Shown here: positions 25,122 to 32,800 of the stretch, in pieces
Layout of the letters: each line of letters starts with the position of its first letter
Numbering within the stretch: position 1 is the stretch's first letter
DNA from: Mycobacterium sp. 1274761.0
GTDB lineage: Bacteria; Actinomycetota; Actinomycetes; Mycobacteriales; Mycobacteriaceae
NCBI RefSeq assembly: GCF_001668615.1
Contig: NZ_LZMC01000088.1
Coordinates: forward strand, 1 to 64,000
Direction: 5' to 3'
Length of the DNA stretch: 64,000 bases
Made by a program: the position numbers and the translations under genes
Notes under the pieces: generated by a model
Told to the model about the DNA's origin: nothing
Database searches by the model: none
What the model saw: the letters and a program-made list of their open reading frames with translations, nothing else

Positions 25122-25915
25122 GTCGGCAGCCCCTCCTTCTCGGCATCGGCCCGGTAGCGGTCGACCCAGTCGTCGGACCGTTGATCCGCCTGGCGTTCGA
25201 GGACCGGAGCCGGCGCCAGCCGCCGGTCCTGGCCCAGCGCCTCGAGGATGTCGCCCACGATCGAGGTCAGGTTGCGCCACAGTACGGGGTAGGAAATCTC
25301 CATCGGAGAGACGCCTTCCTCGTCGAACCAGGCCCGCCAGCCCTTCTCCTGCTCGCGCAGCATGGTGATGACGTGGGCGATCGCACCGGGGTGGTACTCG
25401 GCCCGGGAGTCCCGAATCGGGTCCGGGCGGCCGCGCCATACCCGTGTCTGCACCGCTCGCCAGAAGGAAACGGCTTGGGACACAACGTCGGGACGATAGA
25501 CGTGGATGAGCAGAGGGTCGCTGCCGATGACATCGCGGATCGCGGAAAGCAGACCCCTGCCGGAGCGGTCCGGTAGGCCCTCGGCGCGCTGCAACAACAG
25601 GGGGGTCTGGTTCCACATCAGCTTGCCGCCCCAGATTCCGTTCGGTGTTCGGCCCACGGTGCGGATGTAGTCGCGCCAGATCTCGGGCGGTGCGAGGTCG
25701 GGCTTGCCCTCGTCGAGCGGGTCGAGCAGTCGAAGGATCGATTCGTCTTCCACCCCTTCGAACCATTGCCGCGGCTGGGGGGACTGGCTGGTGCTGGGAA
25801 GATACTGAAAGAACTCGCCCGGTTCGCCGGCAACGCCTGTCGCCCTGAGGGATTCGACGAGCAGTGTGCTGCCGCTGCGTTGCGACGCGAGTACCAAATA
25901 TGCGGATGCCGCCAT
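25118..25915 (-). CDS. stf0: Trehalose 2-sulfotransferase Stf0
   Basis: A 265-residue cytosolic sulfotransferase. Stf0 transfers sulfate from PAPS to the 2-position of trehalose, the first step of sulfolipid-1 in M. tuberculosis; the M. smegmatis enzyme has a structure. The PAPS 5'-phosphosulfate loop is LASQRSGSTLLVESLRATG at residues 9-27. GEPGEFFQYLP follows, whose second Glu (E34) aligns with the proposed general base. The PAPS 3'-phosphate region is VYRPDVVSQAVSFWRA. Near-identity to the M. smegmatis protein as recalled supports the symbol. It is followed by overlapping cysD and preceded by the sulfatase gene at 7 bases. Confidence 0.93.
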   Translation of the reverse strand: MAASAYLVLASQRSGSTLLVESLRATGVAGEPGEFFQYLPSTSQSPQPRQWFEGVEDESILRLLDPLDEGKPDLAPPEIWRDYIRTVGRTPNGIWGGKLMWNQTPLLLQRAEGLPDRSGRGLLSAIRDVIGSDPLLIHVYRPDVVSQAVSFWRAVQTRVWRGRPDPIRDSRAEYHPGAIAHVITMLREQEKGWRAWFDEEGVSPMEISYPVLWRNLTSIVGDILEALGQDRRLAPAPVLERQADQRSDDWVDRYRADAEKEGLPT

Positions 25916-25922
25916 TACCTAC

Positions 25923-27299
25923 CTAACTGATCTGACTGTGGTCGTCTTCGATGCCGCGGTCGGCGGCGATGGCGGACCGGCTGGTGATCCGTGGACCGTG
26001 GATGCGCAGATAGGTCTCGGTGTAGCGCTCCGAAATACGGGTGCCCGCGAAATCGGACGGGATGACGTCGTTGGTCTTCTGCCGCCAGTCATTTAACAAC
26101 AGCGCCAGATCGTTGGCGATCGCCTCCGCCTTGTCGGTCGCTTCCGGCCCGAGCAGGTTGTGCGATTCGCCCGGGTCTTCGAGCAGGTCGTACAGCTCGC
26201 GCTCGGGGCGTCGGCCGGCTGTCAGCGGCGCGACGGCCAGGCCAGGAGCGGTGTCGGCGATATCCCAGGGGAGGTCGAGAAGTGGCCGCGGTGCGTAGTT
26301 CTCGATGTAGCTGTATTCCTTTGTGCGAATGGCTCTTATCGGATCAAAGGAGTCGTGGTAGGTCTTGGTCGTGTAGACCTCGGCGCGAACCGGCGGCTCG
26401 TCCTCGGCGGGGGCGAGCAGGTGTGCGGCATGTGAGATTCCCTCGACGTCGGAGGGCACGTCGACCCCGAGCAGCTCCAGCACTGTCGGCAGCAGATCCA
26501 CGCCGCTGAACAGCTCGTCGTACACCTGCGGCGAGTGCCGCTCGCGCGGCGGTCGGACGATCAGCGCGATGCCGGTGCCGGCGTCATACAGCGTCGACTT
26601 GGCGCGCGGCAGCGCCGGGCCGTGGTCGGTCATGAACACCACCCAGGTCGAGCGGTCCAACCCGGTCGCCGACAACTCGTCGAGCAGCTCGCCGACGGCT
26701 GCGTCGGCGACGGTGATCGCACCGTAGAAGTCGGCGAGGTCCTGGCGGACGGCATCGGTGTCGGGCAGATAGTCCGGCACCTCGACGGCGGTTCGGTCGG
26801 CGGGTTCGTAGCGGTCGGGCGGATACGGCCGGTGGGTTTCGAAGAAGCCCGTCGTCAGCAGGAACGGCTGCCGCGGCGCGTGGCGCAGCCATTCGGTCGC
26901 GCGTTCGACGACGTACTCGCAGTAGGAGTTCGAGACGTCGTACTCGTCGAAGCCCAGGCGGCTCGGGTACGACGTCTCGTGCTGCATGCCGAACAGGGCG
27001 GAATACCAACCCGCGTCCGACAGGATCTCGGGCAGCGTCCGGACATCGGCGCGGTACTCCCAGCCGTGGTGGGCCAGCCCGACGAGTCCGTTGCTGTGCG
27101 GATAGCGGCCGGTGAACAAGGATCCGCGCGACGGCGAGCACAACGGCGCGGTGGCATGCGCGCGGTTGAACAGCACGCCCTCGGCGGCGAGCTGGTCGAG
27201 CCGCGGGCTGGACACATCGGGGTGGCCGTAGACACCGAGATAACGGCCGAGGTCGTGCCAGTGCACGATCAGCACGTTGTCTTTCGGTCGGTCGGTCAC
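25923..27299 (-). CDS. Type I sulfatase, Rv0296c-like
   Basis: A 458-residue sulfatase related to heparan N-sulfatases. The N-terminal metal site includes VHWHDLGRYLGVYGHP. The formylglycine motif C-x-P-S-R is intact in TAPLCSPSRGSLFTGR, so the cysteine should be converted to formylglycine. The second metal-ligand pair is in VVFMTDHGPALPRAK. The frame continues upstream to 27758 only through low-quality Pro/Arg-rich sequence; the GTG at 27299, preceded by AAAGGACC, yields VTDRPKDNVLIVHWHD and the length of Rv0296c (465). No signal peptide is seen, so it is presumably cytosolic. The substrate is unknown; the linked sulfotransferase suggests a sulfated trehalose or glycan. Confidence 0.9.
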   Translation of the reverse strand: MTDRPKDNVLIVHWHDLGRYLGVYGHPDVSSPRLDQLAAEGVLFNRAHATAPLCSPSRGSLFTGRYPHSNGLVGLAHHGWEYRADVRTLPEILSDAGWYSALFGMQHETSYPSRLGFDEYDVSNSYCEYVVERATEWLRHAPRQPFLLTTGFFETHRPYPPDRYEPADRTAVEVPDYLPDTDAVRQDLADFYGAITVADAAVGELLDELSATGLDRSTWVVFMTDHGPALPRAKSTLYDAGTGIALIVRPPRERHSPQVYDELFSGVDLLPTVLELLGVDVPSDVEGISHAAHLLAPAEDEPPVRAEVYTTKTYHDSFDPIRAIRTKEYSYIENYAPRPLLDLPWDIADTAPGLAVAPLTAGRRPERELYDLLEDPGESHNLLGPEATDKAEAIANDLALLLNDWRQKTNDVIPSDFAGTRISERYTETYLRIHGPRITSRSAIAADRGIEDDHSQIS

Positions 27300-27439
27300 T
27301 GCAGGTCCTTTCTGGTCGCCGGTACACCAAACCGATCGGTGGCCGTTCGCGCAACCGTTTCGCTCACTCGGAGTTATCCACAGTTGCGGATTCATACACA
27401 GGTTTCCTCTGGAGCGGGTGTTGAGGCTGGTCATAGTCG

Positions 27440-28960
27440 GTGACCGTCGATAACTTCGAAAACATGTTCGCTGTGCTTGTGGCGACCGCTTCCACCGCTG
27501 TCGGTGGTGCAGCGGTTGGTGGGTGGGCGCGGGTGGAGAACGCGGCGTGCGCGCGGCGGTTGTCGGCGATGGCCGACATGCTGGAGGCGCGCTGGGCTGA
27601 AGATGGCTCGACGGATCGCGAGCAGTGGTGTTTCGACAACTGGAACGCCGTCGCCGCCGAGGTCGCGGCATCCTATGAAGTGTCGCTGGGTGTCGCCTCT
27701 CACCAACTGTTGGTTGCGCTGGCGTTGCGCGAGCGGCTGCCGCGGCTGGCGGAGGCATTCGCCACCGGGCGGGTCACTTTTCGGATGGTCTCCACGATCG
27801 TCAACCGCACCGCCCTGGTCACCGATCCGCAGATACAGGCCAAGATCGACGTCGACGTCGCGGCTGCCGTCGCGGGGTGGGGTGCGCTGCCGCAAGCCAA
27901 GGTGGAGACGGCCATCGATGACTGGGTGGAGCGCTATGACCCGTTGGCGGTGCGGCGAATGGAGTCCCACGCCCGCGGGCGACATGTCGACAAGCACAGC
28001 GACGGCGGTGGCACCTCCACCATCGAGGCGGTCCTGTTGGCGCATGACGCAGAGGCCGTCGATGCACGACTTGACGCCATGGCGCGCAAGGTGTGCGAGG
28101 CCGACCCGCGCACGCTGGATCAACTCCGCGCCGACGCGCTGGGCGCGTTAGGGCATGGCTTCGATCATCTGGCCTGCTTGTGCGGATCAGACGACTGCTC
28201 GGCAGCCGGTGTGCAACCCAACGCCGTGGTCATCCATGTGATCGCCGAGCAGAAATCCCTCACCGACGACACCCCGGTCGTTCTGGACGGGGAAAACCCC
28301 GACAAGCACAGCCAACCAGTACCGCCGCCGACCGGGCCGGCGCGCACACCGGCTGCGGTGATGATCGCAGGCGCAGTCCTGCCTGCTCCCTTGCTGGCGG
28401 CCAGGATCGCCGCCGGCGCCACCATCCGCGCGCTCGTGCACCCCGGCAGTGCGCCGCCCGAACCGAGGTACCGCCCCTCGGCCACACTCAGTCGGTTCAT
28501 CCGGTGTCGCGATATGACCTGCCGGTTTCCCGGGTGCACCAAGCCCGCGCACCTCTGCGACTTGGATCATACGATCGCCTATCCGGTGGGCCCCACCTGC
28601 GCGTCGAACGTGAAATGCCTCTGTCGAGAACATCATTTGTTGAAAACGTTCTGGTCGGGACCTCAGGGTTGGCGCGATGAACAACTACCCGACGGCACCG
28701 TCATCTGGACCGACCCGCACCGCCAGACACACCTGACACGACCGGGCAGTTACGGGCTGTTCCCACAACTGTGCGAACCGACCGCGCCCGCGCACGCCGC
28801 GAAGCTCGACCAGGCACCACCAGGCCGCGGCCTGGCCATGCCACGGCGCCGCCGCACCCGCGCCCAACACCGCGCAGCACGCATCGACGCCGAACGGCGC
28901 CGCAACGAGCCATACGCCACCGAACGACTCGCCCAACGCAACAAACCCCCGCCCTTCTGA
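27440..28960 (+). CDS. 13E12-repeat family protein: DUF222 plus HNH endonuclease domain
   Basis: A 506-residue protein of the mycobacterial 13E12 repeat family. Residues 1-330 form DUF222 (CFDNWNAVAAEVAASYEVSL, LRERLPRLAEAFATGRVTFR). The C-terminal HNH module has zinc-type cysteines and the HNH core in CRFPGCTKPAHLCDLDH, CASNVKCLCREHHLLKTFW. These genes are multicopy in mycobacteria, and some carry phage attachment sites; activity is unproven. The GTG at 27440 is the longest start; ATG at 27464 is the alternative. The tail is very basic, with Arg-rich sequence. It marks the right end of the synteny with M. tuberculosis Rv0271c-Rv0296c. Confidence 0.85.
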   Translation: MTVDNFENMFAVLVATASTAVGGAAVGGWARVENAACARRLSAMADMLEARWAEDGSTDREQWCFDNWNAVAAEVAASYEVSLGVASHQLLVALALRERLPRLAEAFATGRVTFRMVSTIVNRTALVTDPQIQAKIDVDVAAAVAGWGALPQAKVETAIDDWVERYDPLAVRRMESHARGRHVDKHSDGGGTSTIEAVLLAHDAEAVDARLDAMARKVCEADPRTLDQLRADALGALGHGFDHLACLCGSDDCSAAGVQPNAVVIHVIAEQKSLTDDTPVVLDGENPDKHSQPVPPPTGPARTPAAVMIAGAVLPAPLLAARIAAGATIRALVHPGSAPPEPRYRPSATLSRFIRCRDMTCRFPGCTKPAHLCDLDHTIAYPVGPTCASNVKCLCREHHLLKTFWSGPQGWRDEQLPDGTVIWTDPHRQTHLTRPGSYGLFPQLCEPTAPAHAAKLDQAPPGRGLAMPRRRRTRAQHRAARIDAERRRNEPYATERLAQRNKPPPF

Positions 28961-28972
28961 GCCGGGCCCCTG

Positions 28973-29458
28973 TCAGCCGCCACTGGCGGGGACGCCGACT
29001 GCGCGAAGCACGTAGTCGGGCGGGACCTCGAAGGCCAGCGACCGGTGCGGCAGTTGCGCAAGCACGTCGTCGGGGATCGCCGTCTTGTAGTTCAGCGACA
29101 GGTGGCCTTTGAACCTCGGGTCGACGTCACCGATCTCGACCTCGATGTGCAGGCCGGTGTCTGCGAGGTCGGCCCTTACCGGTCCGCCCTGCGGTGCATC
29201 CCATCGCCGGTCGATCGTGCGACCCGCGAGTTTGGGCACCGACGACAATGTGGCCAGCACGCGCTGCGGGGTGAGCACGAGCGAGCCGACGTAGCTCGCG
29301 ATGTCGGCATGAGCTTTCTTGCCGGGCACTGCCCCGCTGAACCGCCGCGTGACCGGCACATACTCGGACAACAAGAGGACGCCTTCGGCTTCCACTTGCG
29401 TGCGCAGCGCGGTCGGCAACCCACCGATGCGCAGCAGCTTGCGCAGATATACGGCCAT
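28973..29458 (-). CDS. Conserved hypothetical protein
   Basis: A 161-residue protein that I do not recognise. It starts MAVYLRKLLRIGGLPTALRT and is soluble, with a mixed and probably beta-rich pattern (YVGSLVLTPQRVLATLSSVP, GLHIEVEIGDVDPRFKGHLS). There is no signal peptide or membrane segment. The reading frame is open upstream to 30037, but that part is antisense to the PAP2 gene and has biased Arg/His composition, so the ATG at 29458 is used. It is divergent from the PAP2 gene across 36 bases and convergent with the 13E12 gene across 12 bases. The fold could resemble a bacterial PH-like domain; that is a guess. Confidence 0.6.
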   Translation of the reverse strand: MAVYLRKLLRIGGLPTALRTQVEAEGVLLLSEYVPVTRRFSGAVPGKKAHADIASYVGSLVLTPQRVLATLSSVPKLAGRTIDRRWDAPQGGPVRADLADTGLHIEVEIGDVDPRFKGHLSLNYKTAIPDDVLAQLPHRSLAFEVPPDYVLRAVGVPASGG

Positions 29459-29494
29459 AGGTGCACGGTAACCGCAGCGTGGTACTCGTAGGGA

Positions 29495-30166
29495 GTGACA
29501 CAGCGGAAACCGTGGCTGCTCGGCCTTGCCGCATTCGCGCTGGCGCTGTATGCGCTGATGTGGGTCGGCTTCGCAGCGCACTGGCACTGGATCGCGGCCA
29601 CGGACCAGTTCGCGCTCGATCCGCTGTATACCTACGGGCGCTCGCGGCCGGGGTGGATCGGCGCCTGGGATGTGTTCTGCACGGTGCTGGGGCCGACGGC
29701 TTTTCGGCTGATCGCGCTTGTCGTCATCGTCGTCGCGCTGGTGCACCGCAACCTGCGCGCGGCGCTGTTTTTGGTCATCAGCGTCGAACTCAGCGGCATC
29801 ATCACCGAAGCCGCCAAGGCCGCGGTTCACCGCCCGCGACCCGATGGCGCGTTCGTGGCGGCGTGGGGGTCGTCGTTTCCGTCCGGGCACGCCCTCGGTG
29901 TGATGGTCGGCGTGCTGGCGTTGTCGACGCTGTGGTGGCCCCTCGCGCGGCGGCCGCTGCGGTTCTGGATCGTCTTCATCGGCGCGGTGGTGGTGATCGC
30001 TATCGGGGTAGGACGAGTGGTGCTCAACGTGCACCATCCCTCAGATGTGTTGGCAGGCTGGGCGCTTGGCTATGTGTGGTTCGTGGTCTGCGTCCTGCTT
30101 GTCCCGCCCGCGGTGGCGGTCACGGCAGCGGACGAAACACCGGCAACGCCCGGTACTGCACGCTGA
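29495..30166 (+). CDS. Membrane PAP2-family phosphatase
   Basis: A 223-residue polytopic PAP2 (type 2 phosphatidic acid phosphatase) protein. It has about six hydrophobic helices. The three phosphatase motifs are KAAVHRPRPD, SSFPSGHALG and RVVLNVHHPSDVLAGW, supplying the catalytic histidines. It should dephosphorylate a lipid phosphate or polyprenyl pyrophosphate at the membrane. The GTG at 29495 begins MTQRKPWLLGLAAF. Its 3' end overlaps the convergent PAP2-lipid kinase gene by 47 bases, so two unrelated lipid phosphatase genes face each other. Confidence 0.88.
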   Translation: MTQRKPWLLGLAAFALALYALMWVGFAAHWHWIAATDQFALDPLYTYGRSRPGWIGAWDVFCTVLGPTAFRLIALVVIVVALVHRNLRAALFLVISVELSGIITEAAKAAVHRPRPDGAFVAAWGSSFPSGHALGVMVGVLALSTLWWPLARRPLRFWIVFIGAVVVIAIGVGRVVLNVHHPSDVLAGWALGYVWFVVCVLLVPPAVAVTAADETPATPGTAR

Positions 30167-31664
30167 AAGTTGCTTCGGCGCACCGCGTTCCGACTTCACC
30201 GTCCATCGCGAGCACCGTGGGCCCATCGACCGCCTGGAATGCGAACTGCGGCACCCGCATCTCGTGATACAGCGGGCTGCGCGTCAGCCGGCCCAGCGCC
30301 AGCGAGCTGACGATCCGCAGCGTGGCGAATTTGCGCCCCGTTTCCAGAATGCGAACATCGAGCAGACCGTCGTCCATCCTGGTTCGCCGCGACGGCGCGA
30401 AACCCGATGGCAGATACGTCGAATTGCCAAGGAAGAACAGCGATGTCTGCAGCGTCTTATTGTCATACGAGATCCGCACCGGCTCGTCACGCCGCAGTGT
30501 GTAAAACATCGCATACAGCCCCGCAAGCGGCTTTCCGATTTTGTGCTCGAGCTTTTCGCGCGTTCGCACGAACTTCGGGTAGGCGCCGATGCTGGCCGTA
30601 TTGATGACGATCTTCTTCTCGTTGAGGCACACCAGGTCGACGCATGCCACGCTGCCGCGCTGAATCGCGGCGACCGTCTTGGCGATCGTGTCACATCCGA
30701 TGTCCTTGGCGAAATGGTTGAACGTGCCGCCGGGGAACACCGCCAGCGGTACCCCGCGGTGGACCGCGATGCCTGCCGCGCACGACACCGTGCCGTCACC
30801 ACCGCCAACGGCGAGCACCTCGGCCCGTTCGGCAGCGTCGTGCAATGCCGCTGCGACGTCGTCGCCCTGATCGATCTCCACAATCTCCGCGCGCGGAAGC
30901 GCTTCACGCACCTCGTCGATGACGCGTGCGCCGGTGCCGCTGCCCGATGCGGGGTTTATCACCAGCACCACGCCCTCACCCTCGGGCCGAGGGGGAGTGT
31001 CCACCCGAAGCGGGTCGGCGGTGGGAATCTTCGTCGGCACGACCGGCGGGACGATCCGCCCGCCGAGCACGGCGATGCCCGCGCCGATTCCGAAGCCCGC
31101 GAACACGTCGCCGGGATAGTGGGCACCCACCACCACCCGCGACAACCCGACCAGGCCTGCCAGCAGTGCCAACCCCAGCCCCACCGGCGGGTTTTCCAAG
31201 CCGACCCCAACCGCGAAGGCGGCGGCACTGGCGGAATGTCCCGACGGAAGCGAGTTCGACGTCGGGAACCGTCGGCTCTGCCTGACCAGCGGAACCAGCG
31301 TGCGGTTGGGCCGTGGACGCTTCCACACCCGCTTGGCGAACTGGTTGGTGACCAGGCTGGTCACGCCCAGGCTCACAACGCCGCGAAGAGCCCCGCGCGT
31401 GGTCGGCTTGTGACGGGTCGCGATCAGTGCCGCCGCGATGGCGAACCACAGCTTCGAGTGGTCGGCGGCCCAGGTCAGGCGGGGCATCGTCGCGTCGAGC
31501 AGCGGGCTCGGCGACTCCGCGACGGCCTCGAAGACTTCCCGGTCCAGGGTGCCAAGTCCCTGGCCGATCTCGGCCAGGCCGCGCAAACCCTGTGGCTTTC
31601 GACGCAACAGCATTACGCCAACGTACCCAGCCAGCCGACGGCCCAATCGAGTCGTCATGTGCAA
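30120..31664 (-). CDS. Bifunctional PAP2 phosphatase / diacylglycerol-kinase-like protein
   Basis: A 514-residue fusion. The N-terminal half is a PAP2 domain with KRVWKRPRPNRTLVPLV, SNSLPSGHSASAAAFA and SRVVVGAHYPGDVFAGF. From about residue 235 the C-terminal half is a DAGK catalytic domain: VVLVINPASGSGTG, the nucleotide loop LAVGGGDGTVSCAAG and FPGGTFNHFAKDIG. Lipid phosphatase and lipid kinase activities in one chain suggest phospholipid or mannoside remodelling. An internal ATG at 31658 is an alternative start. The start region nearly abuts that of the divergent L,D-transpeptidase-like gene, leaving about 10 bases between them. Confidence 0.9.
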   Translation of the reverse strand: MHMTTRLGRRLAGYVGVMLLRRKPQGLRGLAEIGQGLGTLDREVFEAVAESPSPLLDATMPRLTWAADHSKLWFAIAAALIATRHKPTTRGALRGVVSLGVTSLVTNQFAKRVWKRPRPNRTLVPLVRQSRRFPTSNSLPSGHSASAAAFAVGVGLENPPVGLGLALLAGLVGLSRVVVGAHYPGDVFAGFGIGAGIAVLGGRIVPPVVPTKIPTADPLRVDTPPRPEGEGVVLVINPASGSGTGARVIDEVREALPRAEIVEIDQGDDVAAALHDAAERAEVLAVGGGDGTVSCAAGIAVHRGVPLAVFPGGTFNHFAKDIGCDTIAKTVAAIQRGSVACVDLVCLNEKKIVINTASIGAYPKFVRTREKLEHKIGKPLAGLYAMFYTLRRDEPVRISYDNKTLQTSLFFLGNSTYLPSGFAPSRRTRMDDGLLDVRILETGRKFATLRIVSSLALGRLTRSPLYHEMRVPQFAFQAVDGPTVLAMDGEVGTRCAEATFSVQYRALPVFRPLP

Positions 31665-31674
31665 CCATGGGCGC

Positions 31675-32328
31675 GTGCGTCGATGGCTGCTACCGCTGAT
31701 AGCAACCCTGCCGTTGGCGCTGGCGTCGGTCGCGCACGCCGACTACACGCCGTGGTTCGCGCCCAAGGTCGGCAACGCCGCCCAGGTCATTTCCGTTGTG
31801 GGCGACGGGGGTTCGTTGGCCAAGATCGATGTCTTCCAGCGCACCGCCACCGGCTGGCAGGCGATCAGGACCGGCATCCCCGCGTTCGTCGGATCCAACG
31901 GCATGGCGCCGGAAACCCATGATGGCCAAGCGAAAACGCCGATGGGGATATTCACCCTCGACTTCGCTTTCGGCACCGCACCCAACCCGGGCGGCGGACT
32001 GCAGTACGTGCAGGTCGGCCCCGACCACTGGTGGGACGGCGATATGAAGAGCCCGACCTACAACACCATGCAGATCTGCAAGAAGTCGCAGTGCCCGTTC
32101 GACACCAACCCCGCCAGCGGCACCGAGAACCTCGACATTCCGCAGTACGTGCACGCTGTGGTGATGGGCGTGAACAAGCAACGTGTGCCGGGTAACGGCG
32201 GCGCGTTCTTTCTGCACGCCACCGATGGCAGCCCGACGGCCGGGTGCGTGGCACTCGACGACGGCACGCTGGTCGAGATCATGCGCTGGCTACAGCCCGG
32301 CGCGCTGATTGCTGTCACCCAGCAGTAA
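31675..32328 (+). CDS. Secreted L,D-transpeptidase-like (YkuD) protein
   Basis: A 217-residue exported protein. The GTG at 31675 yields a signal peptide (VRRWLLPLIATLPLALASVAHA) with cleavage after AHA; an in-frame ATG at 31657 would overlap the divergent gene. The catalytic YkuD signature, histidine followed by S/T-x-GC, is visible as FLHATDGSPTAGCVALDDG. Such enzymes form 3-3 peptidoglycan crosslinks or attach proteins, but this subgroup (MGIFTLDFAFGTAPNPGG) lacks the Ig-like domains of the LdtMt family. The substrate is not established. It is preceded by almost no intergenic DNA, so its promoter must lie within the PAP2-kinase gene start. Confidence 0.8.
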   Translation: MRRWLLPLIATLPLALASVAHADYTPWFAPKVGNAAQVISVVGDGGSLAKIDVFQRTATGWQAIRTGIPAFVGSNGMAPETHDGQAKTPMGIFTLDFAFGTAPNPGGGLQYVQVGPDHWWDGDMKSPTYNTMQICKKSQCPFDTNPASGTENLDIPQYVHAVVMGVNKQRVPGNGGAFFLHATDGSPTAGCVALDDGTLVEIMRWLQPGALIAVTQQ

Positions 32329-32790
32329 TCAAATATTCAGTGCCGCACCGGGTTTCACCTTGAAATTGGTGATCGACTCGGTGGACATGTTCACCTCGTA
32401 GGTGCGTTGGTACCCGGTCGCCGAGATCCGCCAGCCGTCAGCGGTGCGCCGGTAGCGGTCGTGGTAGAACGCCGCACCGAAGAGCATGAAGTTGAAATCG
32501 GGGACGATCACGCGGTCCTGCAGATACCAGATACCGGTGGCTTCGTCACCGTCGACGTCGATCTCGGGTTGCGTCACCCGGTGTTCGGTGAGGACGTTCG
32601 CGGGCATCGAGGTGCGCATGAAGTCGACCAGCGTGTCGCGGTCGGTGAACCGGTGCTCCTGGCCCAGTGAGCTGCCGTAGTCACCCTCGATGTCCTCGGT
32701 GAGGGTGTCTGCGAACTCGTCCCAGTGCTTGGTGTCCAGCGCCCGCAGGTATCGGTACTTCACCCGCTTTATCTCGTCGATATCGCTCAT
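32329..32790 (-). CDS. NTF2-like (SnoaL-type) protein
   Basis: A 153-residue protein of the SnoaL/NTF2-like fold. It opens MSDIDEIKRVKYRYLRALDT and has the usual helix-then-sheet pattern, including TKHWDEFADTLTEDIEGDYG, EHRVTQPEIDVDGDEATGIW and the C-terminal WRISATGYQRTYE. Members are small hydratases, isomerases or ligand-binding proteins, often in sterol or aromatic catabolism. No catalytic assignment is possible. The gene lies 10 bases downstream of the FAD/Rieske oxidoreductase gene on the same strand, so the two are probably co-transcribed. Confidence 0.8.
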   Translation of the reverse strand: MSDIDEIKRVKYRYLRALDTKHWDEFADTLTEDIEGDYGSSLGQEHRFTDRDTLVDFMRTSMPANVLTEHRVTQPEIDVDGDEATGIWYLQDRVIVPDFNFMLFGAAFYHDRYRRTADGWRISATGYQRTYEVNMSTESITNFKVKPGAALNI

Positions 32791-32800
32791 GGGCGGGATA

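Noticed and set aside
26535..27443. Forward open frame opposite the sulfatase
   Set aside because: The reverse-strand sulfatase has an intact formylglycine motif; the forward frame is a compositional shadow.
27300..27758. N-terminal extension of the sulfatase frame
   Set aside because: The extra 153 codons are Pro/Arg/Thr-rich and antisense to the DUF222 gene; the GTG at 27299 with a ribosome-binding site gives the family length.
30045..31922. Long forward open frame (625 codons) opposite the PAP2-lipid kinase gene
   Set aside because: The reverse strand encodes clear PAP2 and DAGK motifs; the forward product is Arg/His/Ala-rich with no recognisable fold.
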